DNA from: Planctomycetota bacterium
GTDB taxonomy: Bacteria; Planctomycetota; UBA1135; UBA2386
Direction: 5' to 3'
NCBI GenBank assembly: GCA_028281765.1
Contig: JANQJF010000063.1
Span: 1 to 64,000, forward strand
Length of the DNA: 64,000 nt
Of this stretch, positions 31,881 to 40,900 are shown in pieces. The position numbers were made by a program, and so were the translations under genes. The notes beneath the pieces were generated by a model that ran no database searches, was not told the origin of the DNA, and saw nothing but the letters and a program-made list of their open reading frames with translations. The stretch's first letter is position 1. Every line of letters begins with the position of its first letter.

Positions 31881-33298
31881 TCGAGTAGCTCGCGCACGTA
31901 GCGCACCGGCACCCCGAAGTTCGAGCCCGCGAACTCCTTCATGATCGCGAAGTTCACCGCGATCACCTTGCCGCTGCGACTGAACACCGGCCCACCCGAG
32001 CCGCCGGACGTCGTCACCGCGTCGTAGACCAATCGCTCGGCCTGCACATCGCCGAGCCGTCCGGCGGTCACGAGCGGCGAGATCGCGCCATGCGACGCGA
32101 GGCGTTCGATGACCTGGGTCAGGGTCGGCCCACCCGCGATCACCGATCGCACGGTCATCCGATCGGCCTTCGCGAGCAGCGCGTTCACGCCCGCCGGGTA
32201 GCCGACGACGAGGACCTGCGAGCCGCGTAGTGATGTCGGATCCTCTTCCGAGAGCTCGACGACGGGGATGCCTTCCAAGACTACGTTGACGACCGCGACG
32301 TCGAGCGAGTCCGAGCGCAAGCGCACGAGGCTCGTGTCGACTTCGACCGGTTCGTGTCCGGGGAAGCTCGCGGTCATCCGAAACATCACGGGCTTGAAGC
32401 CCGATCGCATCATCGACTTCGCCTCCTCGTCGTACTCCCACGGGCACACGACGTGCCGATTGGTGACGACGTCGCCGTCCTTGTCGGCGCGGAACCCGGA
32501 GCCCGTATACTCGATCTCGAGCCGCGTCCCGTCCACGTCCGTCACGTAGTCGGAACCCGTCGGCATGCGGAAGCCGTAGCGGCCGTGCAGCAGGCAGATG
32601 GCACGCGTGTAGACGTCGTACACCTTGGCGACGGCGGCGTCCTGCGCGCGCAGCTCGTCGAGTGCCTCCGCGCTCTTCGCGAGTTCGCCGCGCAGGCTCA
32701 CGACCTGCTCCTGCGAGACTTCCTGCATCCGGCTCAGCTGCAGAACTTGTGCGCGCAGCCGGTCGATCTCTTCGGAGTATGCACCGTTCTGCCCACCTCC
32801 GCCGAACCAACCGGCCGCGAAGACGATCGCGAGCATGACGAGCACGAACAGAGGGACGCCGACCTTGAGCTTCCACGTCGCGTGTGTCAGCAGGTCGCTC
32901 GACATGGACCGCGTGAACGCGAACGCGCCGCTGTTGCGACCGACGTCGCGCGCGTCACGCAGCATCGTCCGGACCGGCTTGCAGACGCGGCCCGGGTCCA
33001 CCTGGATCCGGAATCGAACGCGTGGACCGTCGATCCCGAACTCGACCAGGTCCCCCTCCTCGAGGATGCACTCCTCGACCTCGTTCCGGTTGACGAAGAC
33101 CCGTCCGCCAATCGGCTTGAGGTAGAACGCACACCCCTCTTCGACGAACGCGATCTCGGCGTGGCGCGGGCTCACGCCCGTCGATCGACCGTAGCGCACC
33201 GCTGCATCCGGATCCGTGCCGACGAGCACGTTGGGTGCGTCGTAGGCGATCGTCCTACCGCGCAGTCTCCCGGTCAGGTGCAGCAGCTGGGCGCGCAT
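31877..33298 (-). CDS. FHA domain-transmembrane-trypsin-like serine protease
   Basis: The 473-residue protein combines an N-terminal FHA domain (about 5-100; VLVGTDPDAAVRYGR, SPRHAEI), which binds phosphothreonine in the cytoplasm, a single membrane helix (145-165), a coiled coil (175-220) and a C-terminal S1C/trypsin-like protease. The triad is visible: His282 in VVTNRHVV, Asp333 in SLDVAVV and Ser434 in TTSGGSGGPVF. With the FHA inside, the protease should face the periplasm. No PDZ domain is present. ATG 33298 begins the FHA domain, 13 bp after the glyS stop, so the two form an operon. The stop codon shares CTAG with the convergent gene. Confidence 0.8.
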   Translation of the reverse strand: MRAQLLHLTGRLRGRTIAYDAPNVLVGTDPDAAVRYGRSTGVSPRHAEIAFVEEGCAFYLKPIGGRVFVNRNEVEECILEEGDLVEFGIDGPRVRFRIQVDPGRVCKPVRTMLRDARDVGRNSGAFAFTRSMSSDLLTHATWKLKVGVPLFVLVMLAIVFAAGWFGGGGQNGAYSEEIDRLRAQVLQLSRMQEVSQEQVVSLRGELAKSAEALDELRAQDAAVAKVYDVYTRAICLLHGRYGFRMPTGSDYVTDVDGTRLEIEYTGSGFRADKDGDVVTNRHVVCPWEYDEEAKSMMRSGFKPVMFRMTASFPGHEPVEVDTSLVRLRSDSLDVAVVNVVLEGIPVVELSEEDPTSLRGSQVLVVGYPAGVNALLAKADRMTVRSVIAGGPTLTQVIERLASHGAISPLVTAGRLGDVQAERLVYDAVTTSGGSGGPVFSRSGKVIAVNFAIMKEFAGSNFGVPVRYVRELLD

Positions 33299-33311
33299 GG
33301 GCTCACGCGCG

Positions 33312-34667
33312 CTACGTCCGCTTCCAGTCCGCAACTCGCTGCTTCAGGTTGGCAGCGATCTCGTCCGCCGAGACGCGTTCTTGCTGCATCGTGTCGCGGT
33401 CACGAACCGTCACTGTGCCGTCGCTCAGCGTGTCGCCGTCGATCGTCACGCACCACGGCGTGCCGACTTCGTCCTGGCGACGGTAGCGCCGGCCGATCGC
33501 CCCCTTCTCGTCGTAGAAGGTGCGCAGCCCGACGTCCTGTAGGGCCGCCGAGATCTCGCGAGCGCGATCGGGCATGCCCTCCTTCTTGACCAGCGGGAAG
33601 ACCGCGACCGTCACCGGCGCGATCGACGGATGGAACCGCAGCACCGTCCGGATGTCGTCCTTGCCGGTCTTCTCGTTCGGGATCGCTTCTTCTTCGTACG
33701 CGTCGACCAAGAACGTCATCGCCGCGCGGTCACAGCCGGCGGCCGGCTCGACGACGTGCGGGATGTAGCGCGTCTTGGTCGCTTCGTCGAAGAACGAGAG
33801 ATCCTTGCCGGAGCCCTCACCATGCTGCGTGAGGTCGAAGCAGCCGCGTTTCGCGATGCCTTCGAGTTCGCTCCAGCCGAACGGGAACTCGTACTCGACG
33901 TCCGTGCAGCCGGTCGAGTAGTGCGCGAGTTCGTCGTCATCGTGAGCGCGCTTGCGCAACTTGTCGGGACGCACGCCGAACTTCACGTACCAGTCGAAGC
34001 GTTCCTGGATCCAGTAGTCGTACCACTTGTCGCCCTCGTCCGGCGGGATGAAGAACTCCATCTCCATCTGCTCGAACTCGCGCGTACGGAACACGAAGTT
34101 GCCGGGAGTGATCTCGTTGCGGAAGCTCTTGCCGATCTGCGCGATGCCGAACGGCGGCTTGACGCGCGACGAGTTCACGACGTTCAAGAAGTTCGTGAAG
34201 ATGCCCTGCGCGGTTTCGGGTCGCAGGAACACCGTGTGCGCCGTGTCCTCGACCGGACCCGCAAAGGTCTTGAACATCAGGTTGAACGCACGGGGCTCGG
34301 TGAACGAACCCTGAGCACCACAGTTCGGGCAGACGTTCTCGTCCTCGAGGTGGTCATGGCGGAAGCGACCCTTGCACTCCTTGCAGTCGACCATCAGGTC
34401 GTGGAACCCCGCGAGGTGACCCGAAGACTTCCACACGTCGGGATGTTGGATGATCGCCGAATCGAGGCCGACGATGTCGTCGCGGCCGACGACCATCGAT
34501 CGCCACCACGCATCCTTGACGTTGCGCTTGAGCTCGACGCCGAGCGGGCCGTAGTCGTAGCACGAGCTGAAGCCGCCGTAGATGTCGCTGCTCTGGAACA
34601 CGAAGCCGCGCCGCTTGCACAGCGAGACGATGCGCTCCATCAGATCGGGTGCGTTTTTCTGAGCCAT
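33312..34667 (-). CDS. glyS: Glycyl-tRNA synthetase (alpha2 type)
   Basis: Charges tRNA-Gly. The 451-residue protein is the single-chain dimeric form found in archaea, eukaryotes and some bacteria, not the alpha2-beta2 form. Landmarks are the N-terminal KRRGFVFQSSDIYGG block, a four-cysteine CKECKG...CPNCGA insert, class II motif 2 in FRNEITPGNFVFRTREFEQMEMEFF, motif 3 in EPAAGCDRAAM and the C-terminal anticodon-binding domain (PVTVAVFPLVKK). The start is ATG 34667, where the conserved N-terminus begins. It leads a two-gene operon with the FHA protease. Confidence 0.93.
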   Translation of the reverse strand: MAQKNAPDLMERIVSLCKRRGFVFQSSDIYGGFSSCYDYGPLGVELKRNVKDAWWRSMVVGRDDIVGLDSAIIQHPDVWKSSGHLAGFHDLMVDCKECKGRFRHDHLEDENVCPNCGAQGSFTEPRAFNLMFKTFAGPVEDTAHTVFLRPETAQGIFTNFLNVVNSSRVKPPFGIAQIGKSFRNEITPGNFVFRTREFEQMEMEFFIPPDEGDKWYDYWIQERFDWYVKFGVRPDKLRKRAHDDDELAHYSTGCTDVEYEFPFGWSELEGIAKRGCFDLTQHGEGSGKDLSFFDEATKTRYIPHVVEPAAGCDRAAMTFLVDAYEEEAIPNEKTGKDDIRTVLRFHPSIAPVTVAVFPLVKKEGMPDRAREISAALQDVGLRTFYDEKGAIGRRYRRQDEVGTPWCVTIDGDTLSDGTVTVRDRDTMQQERVSADEIAANLKQRVADWKRT

Positions 34668-34844
34668 GGGTCGGGGTGTTCTACGGGAGGGAGCAGCGGG
34701 GCGCCAGGTCGGGGGCGGATCCACGGGCGCACCCCCGATTGTCGGCCGATCGCGGACCCGATAGGGTGCCCGGGACCGTCAGAAACGCCGGACATGGTTC
34801 GAATTCGCGGACCGGCGCGCCGTAGCGGCCCGGCACGATTCGCC

Positions 34845-35795
34845 ATGGACTTCTCCAAAGACGCCCTCGAACAGACGCTCAGGGACACCTGGGACACGGT
34901 CAAGACCAAGCTCGAGGGCGGCACCTGCGCCGTGCGCGACACGATCGGCCAGCTGCCGTTCCTCGCGTCGGTCGCCGCCGCTCCGCAGCACGACTCCGCG
35001 AGCTGCGACGAACACCACTACTTCCTCGTGCCGACCCCGTTCGCCGCCGACGGTTACGCGATCTACACGGTGCGGCGCCTCCCCGAAGACGCGACCCCGG
35101 ATGCGGACCTCCCCCAGCGTCGGGTGTTCCACCTGCCGGCAGACGGGGCCGAGGACCGGCTCGTCGACCTCGTCCTCGCCGACCGGCCGAAGCCCGAGGC
35201 GGACACGTCTGCGAGCGGTGGAGGCGCGAGTGATGGAGACGAGAGCGAACCACTGGCGAGCCGCCTCGAGCGCGTCGCCGATGAAATCGACCGGCACGAG
35301 CGCATGGTCACTGGCGGGATCCTGCTCATCGGCGGCGCGGTCGCCGTTGCAAACCCGTTGCTCGGCGTCGGCATCGCCGCGAAGGCCATCATCCCCTCCA
35401 TCGGCGCGCTGCTCTCGCGCGAAGGACTGAAGTACGCGAGCGACAAGTTGAAGGGCTTCACGCAACGACGCGAACAGGCCGAACAAGACCGAGAGGACGA
35501 GCAGGCGCGCACGGAGTTCGCCCGCGTGCCGGTGCACTCGTTCGTCAACCCGCTGCTCCAGGACCTCGAGCGCGCGCTGACGACGACCGCGGCCGAGTTC
35601 GACCCGTCGCACGAAGTCGACTTCGACGCCATCGATGTCGACGGCTGGAACCGTGACGAACTCGTGCAACTCACGGCCCGCGCGATCACCGAGAGCTACG
35701 GCGACGCGAAGGGAAAGACCATCGCGGAGCGGTTCGAGTTCGGGCCCGAGGACCGGCGCTGGCTCGAGTCGCTACGCGGACTCGCCGGCTCCTGA
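34845..35795 (+). CDS. Unknown protein with central hydrophobic segment
   Basis: The 316-residue protein has an N-terminal helical region, a beta-rich part (55-115) and a Ser/Gly/Glu linker. A central hydrophobic stretch (about 155-185, ILLIGGAVAVANPLLGVGIAAKAIIPSIGALL) could be a membrane hairpin. A charged helix and an acidic C-terminal domain end the protein. No family is recognised. ATG 34845 is chosen as the first Met before a plausible helix; an in-frame ATG 51 bp upstream exists. Its last 24 bp overlap the end of the convergent EamA gene. Confidence 0.6.
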   Translation: MDFSKDALEQTLRDTWDTVKTKLEGGTCAVRDTIGQLPFLASVAAAPQHDSASCDEHHYFLVPTPFAADGYAIYTVRRLPEDATPDADLPQRRVFHLPADGAEDRLVDLVLADRPKPEADTSASGGGASDGDESEPLASRLERVADEIDRHERMVTGGILLIGGAVAVANPLLGVGIAAKAIIPSIGALLSREGLKYASDKLKGFTQRREQAEQDREDEQARTEFARVPVHSFVNPLLQDLERALTTTAAEFDPSHEVDFDAIDVDGWNRDELVQLTARAITESYGDAKGKTIAERFEFGPEDRRWLESLRGLAGS

Positions 35796-36704
35796 TCGGG
35801 ATCGCCGGGGCGAGATCACGATCCACAGCCCGGTCAGGATGCACACGCCCGCAAGCAGCGTCCCCGGGTCGAGACTCTCGCCCAAAAACGCGACTCCGGC
35901 GGCGCCCGCGATCAGCGGCTGCGAGAAGACGTAGACCGCGGTCGTCGACGCGCGCACCGTCTGCAAGGCGTACAAATTGAGCAGGTAGGCAATCGCCGTC
36001 GGGAACAGCAGGACCATCAGCAGCGACCACCACGCGCGCGGCTCCGCATCGGCCGGAACCCAGGACCCTTCCAGCGCGACGATCGGGATAAACCAGAGGC
36101 TGAGGACGTACATCCACGTCGTGAACACGAGCGGCTGGTAGCGCTTCATCAGCGGCTTCGACCCAACGAGAAACAGCGAGTAACACAACGTGTTGCCGAC
36201 GAGCAGCAGGTTGCCGACGAGATACTTCGAAGACAGATCGATCCCATCCTGCAGGACCAGGTAGGCCGTGCCGATCAGCGCGAGACCGATCCCGCTGCCG
36301 CGCTTCCAGGAGAACTTCTCCTGCCGCACGAGGATCGCGATGCCGAACGTGAACAGCGGCACGAGCATCATCATCAGCCCCGTGTTGACGGCTGACGATC
36401 GCTTCAGACCTTCGAGGTAGAGCGCCTGGTTGAGACCGACCCCGAGAACGGCGCACACGGCCAACGCGGCGAAGTCGCCGCGCCGGGGCCAAATTGCACC
36501 ACGGTGGAAGATCGCCGCCAAGCCGAGGAACACGACCGAGCCGAACACCAGACGCCAGCCCGCGACCACGCCGGGCCCGAACGCCCCGAACGCCCACTTG
36601 CCGAACAGCGGGAACGTCCCGAACGCGAACTGGGAGGAGATCAGCGCGAGGTGCGCACGAAATCTCGGCGGGGTGCTGTCAGCGTCTGCGGACACGGGCG
36701 GCAC
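35772..36704 (-). CDS. EamA/DMT-family transporter
   Basis: The 310-residue protein has ten hydrophobic helices in two five-helix repeats typical of the drug/metabolite transporter superfamily. The first repeat includes GPGVVAGWRLVFGSVVFLGLA and SSAVNTGLMMMLVPLFTFG; the second has the matching AYLLNLYALQTVRASTTAVYVFSQPLIAGAAGVAFLGE block. Substrate cannot be inferred. The C-terminal 24 bp are shared, antisense, with the convergent gene at 34845. Confidence 0.85.
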   Translation of the reverse strand: MPPVSADADSTPPRFRAHLALISSQFAFGTFPLFGKWAFGAFGPGVVAGWRLVFGSVVFLGLAAIFHRGAIWPRRGDFAALAVCAVLGVGLNQALYLEGLKRSSAVNTGLMMMLVPLFTFGIAILVRQEKFSWKRGSGIGLALIGTAYLVLQDGIDLSSKYLVGNLLLVGNTLCYSLFLVGSKPLMKRYQPLVFTTWMYVLSLWFIPIVALEGSWVPADAEPRAWWSLLMVLLFPTAIAYLLNLYALQTVRASTTAVYVFSQPLIAGAAGVAFLGESLDPGTLLAGVCILTGLWIVISPRRSRSGAGESA

Positions 36705-36753
36705 GGTAATGCCCGCGCCGATCGACGCAATCGTGCGGTCCCGCAGCGCGCGA

Positions 36754-37929
36754 TCAGCGGATCACGCCGCCAACCACGGGGCTGGCAGAGAACGGGATCG
36801 TCGACGGCGACACGCCTTGGAACCAATACCGCTGGTCGACGAGAGCCGGCGTAGCCGGGACCGACCAAGACACGGTCAGGTCGCCGTTCGCGTCCGCGCT
36901 GGCGCCGCCCGCATTGATCAGCAGGGCCGGATCCAACCAGAGGGCAGGCGTAATGATCTGCGGCAGGAACACACTCGCGGTGTCCGTGCTCACGAGCGTG
37001 GTCACCATCCCGAACGGTGCCGTCTTGTAGTCCACGGAGAACGTCGCGCCGATGACGATCGGCCCCGAGCGCGTGACGCCGACCAGGGACACGCCGGGGG
37101 CCGCACCAACACAGCCCGTGCCATTGTCGATCACCGTGCAACGGTCGAGGTTCAACGGCCCCGACGACTCGAGCGCACACGCACCGGGCCCACCCTCGAG
37201 GACGGCATCGCTCGCCCAGAAGTTCGTCGGTGAAGCCAACACGGCCGCGGAACCGCCCACCGGCGTAAGACCGCCGAGCGCCGTGAATCCGCTGCCGTGG
37301 AAGTGCGAATCTTCGGACAACAAGATCCCGTGACCGTTCGAGAACGACCCACCCGTGGCCAACACGCTCGAACCCAGGAACTCGCCTCCGACCGCGGTGA
37401 CGTCCGAGTTCTCCACGGCCAGACCGATGCCTTGGCCGACCGTGCTGACGGACTCGACGACGCAGTCTTGCAGGTTCGCGCGGCTGTTGAACACGACGAG
37501 CGAGGTGCCGCCGGCGCTCCGGAATTGGCAGTCGTCGAACGTGACCACGGAGTCGAACACCGACACCGTGTGGTTCACGGGAGACTGGAACGGCGACACC
37601 ACCGACGGTTCGAAGCTCAACCCGACGACGTGCACTTCGCATTCGGCGAACGTCGTCGGAGACGGATTCGGCGCCGCGACGGTGGGGTAGCCGACCATCA
37701 CCGTGCCCGGCGTCTCGGCCCGAATCGTCACGTCGACACCGAGCGCCAAAAACCACCAGTAGAACCCGGGCCGCACGAGGATCACGTCACCGTCGGCCGC
37801 CGCGTCGATCGCGTGTTGAATCTGCCAAAACGTCCCGAGTGGGCCGTTCACGTCGACGACATGGACCGTCTGCCCGGGCGACAGCCCGGCGAACAGTCCG
37901 AACACGAGAGCCGTGGCGAGAAGTCTCAT
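36754..37929 (-). CDS. Secreted right-handed beta-helix protein
   Basis: The 391-residue product has a signal peptide (1-19), then a pectate-lyase-like beta-helix start (IQHAIDAAADGDVILVRPGFY). Short strands follow with regularly spaced Asn/Asp/Cys turns (VFDSVVTFDDCQFRS, VFNSRANLQDCVVES, LNLDRCTVIDNG), which fits a parabolic right-handed helix. No catalytic residues of polysaccharide lyases stand out. The last 100 residues resemble, loosely, the C-terminal beta domain of the secreted proteins at 6825 and 42922. Probably surface-associated. Confidence 0.65.
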   Translation of the reverse strand: MRLLATALVFGLFAGLSPGQTVHVVDVNGPLGTFWQIQHAIDAAADGDVILVRPGFYWWFLALGVDVTIRAETPGTVMVGYPTVAAPNPSPTTFAECEVHVVGLSFEPSVVSPFQSPVNHTVSVFDSVVTFDDCQFRSAGGTSLVVFNSRANLQDCVVESVSTVGQGIGLAVENSDVTAVGGEFLGSSVLATGGSFSNGHGILLSEDSHFHGSGFTALGGLTPVGGSAAVLASPTNFWASDAVLEGGPGACALESSGPLNLDRCTVIDNGTGCVGAAPGVSLVGVTRSGPIVIGATFSVDYKTAPFGMVTTLVSTDTASVFLPQIITPALWLDPALLINAGGASADANGDLTVSWSVPATPALVDQRYWFQGVSPSTIPFSASPVVGGVIR

Positions 37930-38082
37930 GGGTTCCCCTTGAAGCTGGCAGGTCGAGGTCGGAGATCATACCGAGCCCGGCGCGATCGCGCGCCCCGGGC
38001 GCGCTTCCCGAGCAGCGGAAAACGCGCCAGTACCGCCGACGCTTCGGAACCCCGCAATTGCGGCCCTGGCCGCGCGTTGACC

Positions 38083-38110
38083 TTGTCCGAGGGGTTCGGC
38101 GTCCTATCCT
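38083..38110 (+). promoter_or_regulatory. Candidate promoter of mqnC-mqnE
   Basis: TTGTCC (38083-38088) and TATCCT (38105-38110) are 16 bp apart, 30 bp before the GTG start of mqnC. An overlapping TTGACC at 38077 is too far from the -10. Moderate match only. Confidence 0.35.
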
Positions 38111-38139
38111 CTGCCAACCCGCTACCCACGGAACCCGCC

Positions 38140-39309
38140 GTGACCCAGACCGCAACCAGCCACGATCCCGCGCTCCTCGCCGACCTGTCGGCGAAGGCCC
38201 TCGACGGCGCCGCTCTGACCCCGACCGAGGGCCTCGCCCTCTACCGCGGCCTCGACCTGACCTCGCTCGGGATGCTCGCGAACGCGATCCGCTTCCGCAT
38301 CAATCCCGACCCCAAGGTCACCTACATCATCGACCGCAACCTGAACCCGACGAACGTCTGCGTGACCGACTGCCGGTTCTGCGCGTTCTACCGTCGGCCG
38401 GGTGACGACGAGGCCTACGTCCTCGACCGCGAGGTGATCTACGAAAAGATCGACCAGACGATCGAAGCCGGCGGTATCCAGCTGCTGCTGCAGGGCGGGC
38501 ACCACCCCTATCTCAAGACCGAGTGGTTCGCGGAGCTGTTCCGCGACATCAAGGCGCGCTACCCGCAGATCTGGATCCACGGCATGTCGCCGCCCGAGAT
38601 CCAGCACCTGAGCAAGCTCGAGAAGCGCCCGGTCATCGAAGTCCTGCGCGACCTTCAAGAAGCCGGCCTCGACTCGGTGCCCGGCGGCGGCGCCGAGATC
38701 CTGGTCGAGCGCGTCCGTGAGATCATCGCCAAGAAAAAGGCGACGACCGAGGAGTGGCTCGACGTCATGCGTCAGGTCGGCAACCTCGGCATGCGCGGCA
38801 CGGCGACGATGATGTTCGGCCATGTCGAGACCGACGCAGAGCGCGTCGAACACATCACGCGCATCCGCGAGCTGCAGGACGAGTGCGGCGTGTTCACCGC
38901 GTTCATCCCGTGGACGTTCCAGCCGAAGCACACGCCGATGGAAGCGGAGGCCGGCCCGAAGACGACCGTCGCCGAATACCTCCGCACGCTCGCGTTCGCG
39001 CGCATCTATCTGCAGAACGTGCCGCACATCCAGTCGAGCTTCGTGACCCAAGGCATGAAGACCTGCCAGACCGGCCTCGGCATGGGCGCCGACGACTTCG
39101 GTTCGGCGATGCTCGAGGAGAACGTCGTGTCGTCGGCCGGCTGCTCGCACCTGACCTCGGTCGCCGAGATCGAGCGCCACATCAAGGACGCCGGCTTCAC
39201 GCCGCAGCGCCGCACGATGCTCTACGAGCACATCGAAACGCCGGAGACCGACAAGTTCGGTCGCCCGCCGCGCCAGAAGAGGATCGTTTCGGAGGGCGCA
39301 TCGTCATGA
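38140..39309 (+). CDS. mqnC: Cyclic dehypoxanthinyl futalosine synthase (radical SAM)
   Basis: Radical SAM enzyme of the futalosine route to menaquinone, cyclising dehypoxanthine futalosine. The 389-residue product has the CX3CX2C iron-sulfur motif at Cys74, Cys78, Cys81 (CVTDCRFCAFYR, where CAFYR is typical of MqnC), followed by LLQGGHHP and the substrate-binding FIPWTFQPKHTPME block. The start is GTG 38140, the only codon that gives the conserved N-terminus without the antisense frame upstream. The TGA overlaps the mqnE start (ATGA). The other pathway genes, mqnA, mqnB and mqnD, are not in the window. Confidence 0.92.
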   Translation: MTQTATSHDPALLADLSAKALDGAALTPTEGLALYRGLDLTSLGMLANAIRFRINPDPKVTYIIDRNLNPTNVCVTDCRFCAFYRRPGDDEAYVLDREVIYEKIDQTIEAGGIQLLLQGGHHPYLKTEWFAELFRDIKARYPQIWIHGMSPPEIQHLSKLEKRPVIEVLRDLQEAGLDSVPGGGAEILVERVREIIAKKKATTEEWLDVMRQVGNLGMRGTATMMFGHVETDAERVEHITRIRELQDECGVFTAFIPWTFQPKHTPMEAEAGPKTTVAEYLRTLAFARIYLQNVPHIQSSFVTQGMKTCQTGLGMGADDFGSAMLEENVVSSAGCSHLTSVAEIERHIKDAGFTPQRRTMLYEHIETPETDKFGRPPRQKRIVSEGASS

Positions 39310-40439
39310 GCTACCAACCCCTCGACACCAACGTCGCGAACCGCGTCATCGATGCCGCCGGCCTCGGCACGATCCGTGAGAAGGTCGACGCCGGCGAACG
39401 CCTGAGCTCCGACGACGGCATGCTGCTCTACGAGACGCCGTCCCTCGCAGCCGTGGGCCACCTCGCCCACCGCGTCCGCTCGCGGCTCCACGGCGACAAG
39501 GCCTTCTTCAACAACAACCTGCACATCAACTACACGAACATCTGCCAGTACTCGTGCAAGTTCTGTGCGTTCGCCGCGAAGGAAGGCGAAGACCGCGCCT
39601 ACCTGATGAACGGCGAAGCGGTCGAGAAGAAGCTCCGGGAATACGACGACCTCGCGCCGACCGAGGTGCACATGGTCGCCGGCATCCACCCGACGATGGG
39701 CTACGACTACTACCTCGAGGTCGTCCGCGCCGCGAAGCGCGCGCGCCCCGACATCCACGTGAAGGCCTTCACGATGGTCGAGATCGACCACATGCTGAAG
39801 ATCTCCGGCAAGTCGGAAGAGGAAGTGTTCCAGGACCTCCGCGACGCGGGCCTCGGCTCGTGCCCCGGTGGCGGCGCCGAAGTCCTCGTCGACCGCGTCC
39901 ACAAGGCGGTCTTCCGCGAGAAGCAAAGCCCGCAGGGCTGGCTCGACACTGCGCGCAAGGTGCAGAAGGCCGGCTTCAAGATGAACGCGACGATGCTCTA
40001 CGGCCACATCGAACGAAAGTCGGAGTGCGTCGAACACATGATCAAGCTGCGCGATCTCCAGGACGAGTGCGGCAACTTCATGGCGTTCATCCCACTCGCG
40101 TTCTGGCCCTACCACACGGACCTCGCGAACTACGGCCACGAAACGACCGGCTGGATGGACCTCCGCGCCATCGCCGTCTCGCGACTGATGCTCGACAACT
40201 TCCCGAACATCAAGGCCTACTGGATCATGCTCACGCCGCAGAGCGCGCAAACCGCGCTCGCGTTCGGTGCGAACGACATCGACGGCACGGTGACCGAAGA
40301 GAAGATCACGCACGACGCGGGCACGAGCGCGCCGGAGAGCTTGCCGCGAGACGAGCTGGTGCACCTGATCCGGGAAGCGGGGTTCACGCCGGTGCAGCGG
40401 ACGACGACGTATGAAGAGCTCGAGGTGGTGACGGGTTAG
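39306..40439 (+). CDS. mqnE: Aminofutalosine synthase (radical SAM)
   Basis: First radical SAM step of the futalosine pathway: couples the chorismate-derived enolpyruvyl benzoate to SAM. The 377-residue protein has the cluster motif at Cys80, Cys84, Cys87 (NYTNICQYSCKFCAFAA), the EVHMVAGIHPTMGYDYY block and the PLAFWPYHTDLA segment that separate MqnE from MqnC. It overlaps mqnC by 4 bp, so both are made from one transcript. Together they indicate that this organism makes menaquinone by the futalosine route. Confidence 0.92.
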   Translation: MSYQPLDTNVANRVIDAAGLGTIREKVDAGERLSSDDGMLLYETPSLAAVGHLAHRVRSRLHGDKAFFNNNLHINYTNICQYSCKFCAFAAKEGEDRAYLMNGEAVEKKLREYDDLAPTEVHMVAGIHPTMGYDYYLEVVRAAKRARPDIHVKAFTMVEIDHMLKISGKSEEEVFQDLRDAGLGSCPGGGAEVLVDRVHKAVFREKQSPQGWLDTARKVQKAGFKMNATMLYGHIERKSECVEHMIKLRDLQDECGNFMAFIPLAFWPYHTDLANYGHETTGWMDLRAIAVSRLMLDNFPNIKAYWIMLTPQSAQTALAFGANDIDGTVTEEKITHDAGTSAPESLPRDELVHLIREAGFTPVQRTTTYEELEVVTG

Positions 40440-40464
40440 GGGTGCTGGGGGTGTGGTTGGAGTA

Positions 40465-40840
40465 ACGAGATGCGGAATCGAGCTTCGCTCGATTCCGCCA
40501 CCACGAGCGCCACGGAGACCATGGGGCACCACGTGAGACGGCGAAACGGCGGTCTTGGTCTTCCAGGCATTACCGGCGAATCACGCGCCCTACGATTCAG
40601 GCAGAATTCAGCCAGCCGTCACGGCAGTGCAGCACTGCCGTAGATCGAACGCCCTCGGGCGTGGATCTGCCGAAAGCGTTCGCAGCCGTTTGGTCTTATG
40701 TAGCGTTCTTGATCAGGCTCGCTCACTGCCGGATCGCCTGCGATCGTCGTCAACCGCCGGTAGCCCGACTCACGTGGTGCCCGTGGTCTCCATGGTGTTC
40801 GTGGTGGCGAATCCGAGCGAAGCTCGGATTCGCATCTCGT
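40465..40840. mobile_element. 376-bp intergenic element with 73-bp terminal inverted repeats (MITE-like)
   Basis: The arms 40465-40537 and 40769-40840 are inverted copies, about 85-90% identical. Each contains its own perfect 12-bp hairpin: GCGGAATCGAGC/GCTCGATTCCGC (40472-40498) on the left and GCGAATCCGAGC/GCTCGGATTCGC (40807-40833) on the right. Both arms also contain a CACGTG. The 231 bp between carries a third perfect hairpin, ACGGCAGTGC/GCACTGCCGT (40621-40641), but no convincing gene. This fills most of the 461-bp gap between mqnE and the gene at 40901. It looks like a non-autonomous transposable or REP-doublet element; no transposase relation is evident. Confidence 0.6.
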
Positions 40841-40900
40841 CCCCTACGCACCACGACGACCTATGGATTCCCACGCCCACCCCCGTACCCTCCACCCCCA

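Noticed and set aside
30588..32876. A 762-codon minus-strand open frame
   Set aside because: It crosses the well-supported plus-strand coiled-coil gene and part of the protease gene in another frame, with Arg-rich low-complexity stretches.
40555..40900. A protein-coding gene upstream of the membrane protein at 40901
   Set aside because: Open frames here cover the inverted-repeat element and have no ribosome binding site, consistent composition or domain.
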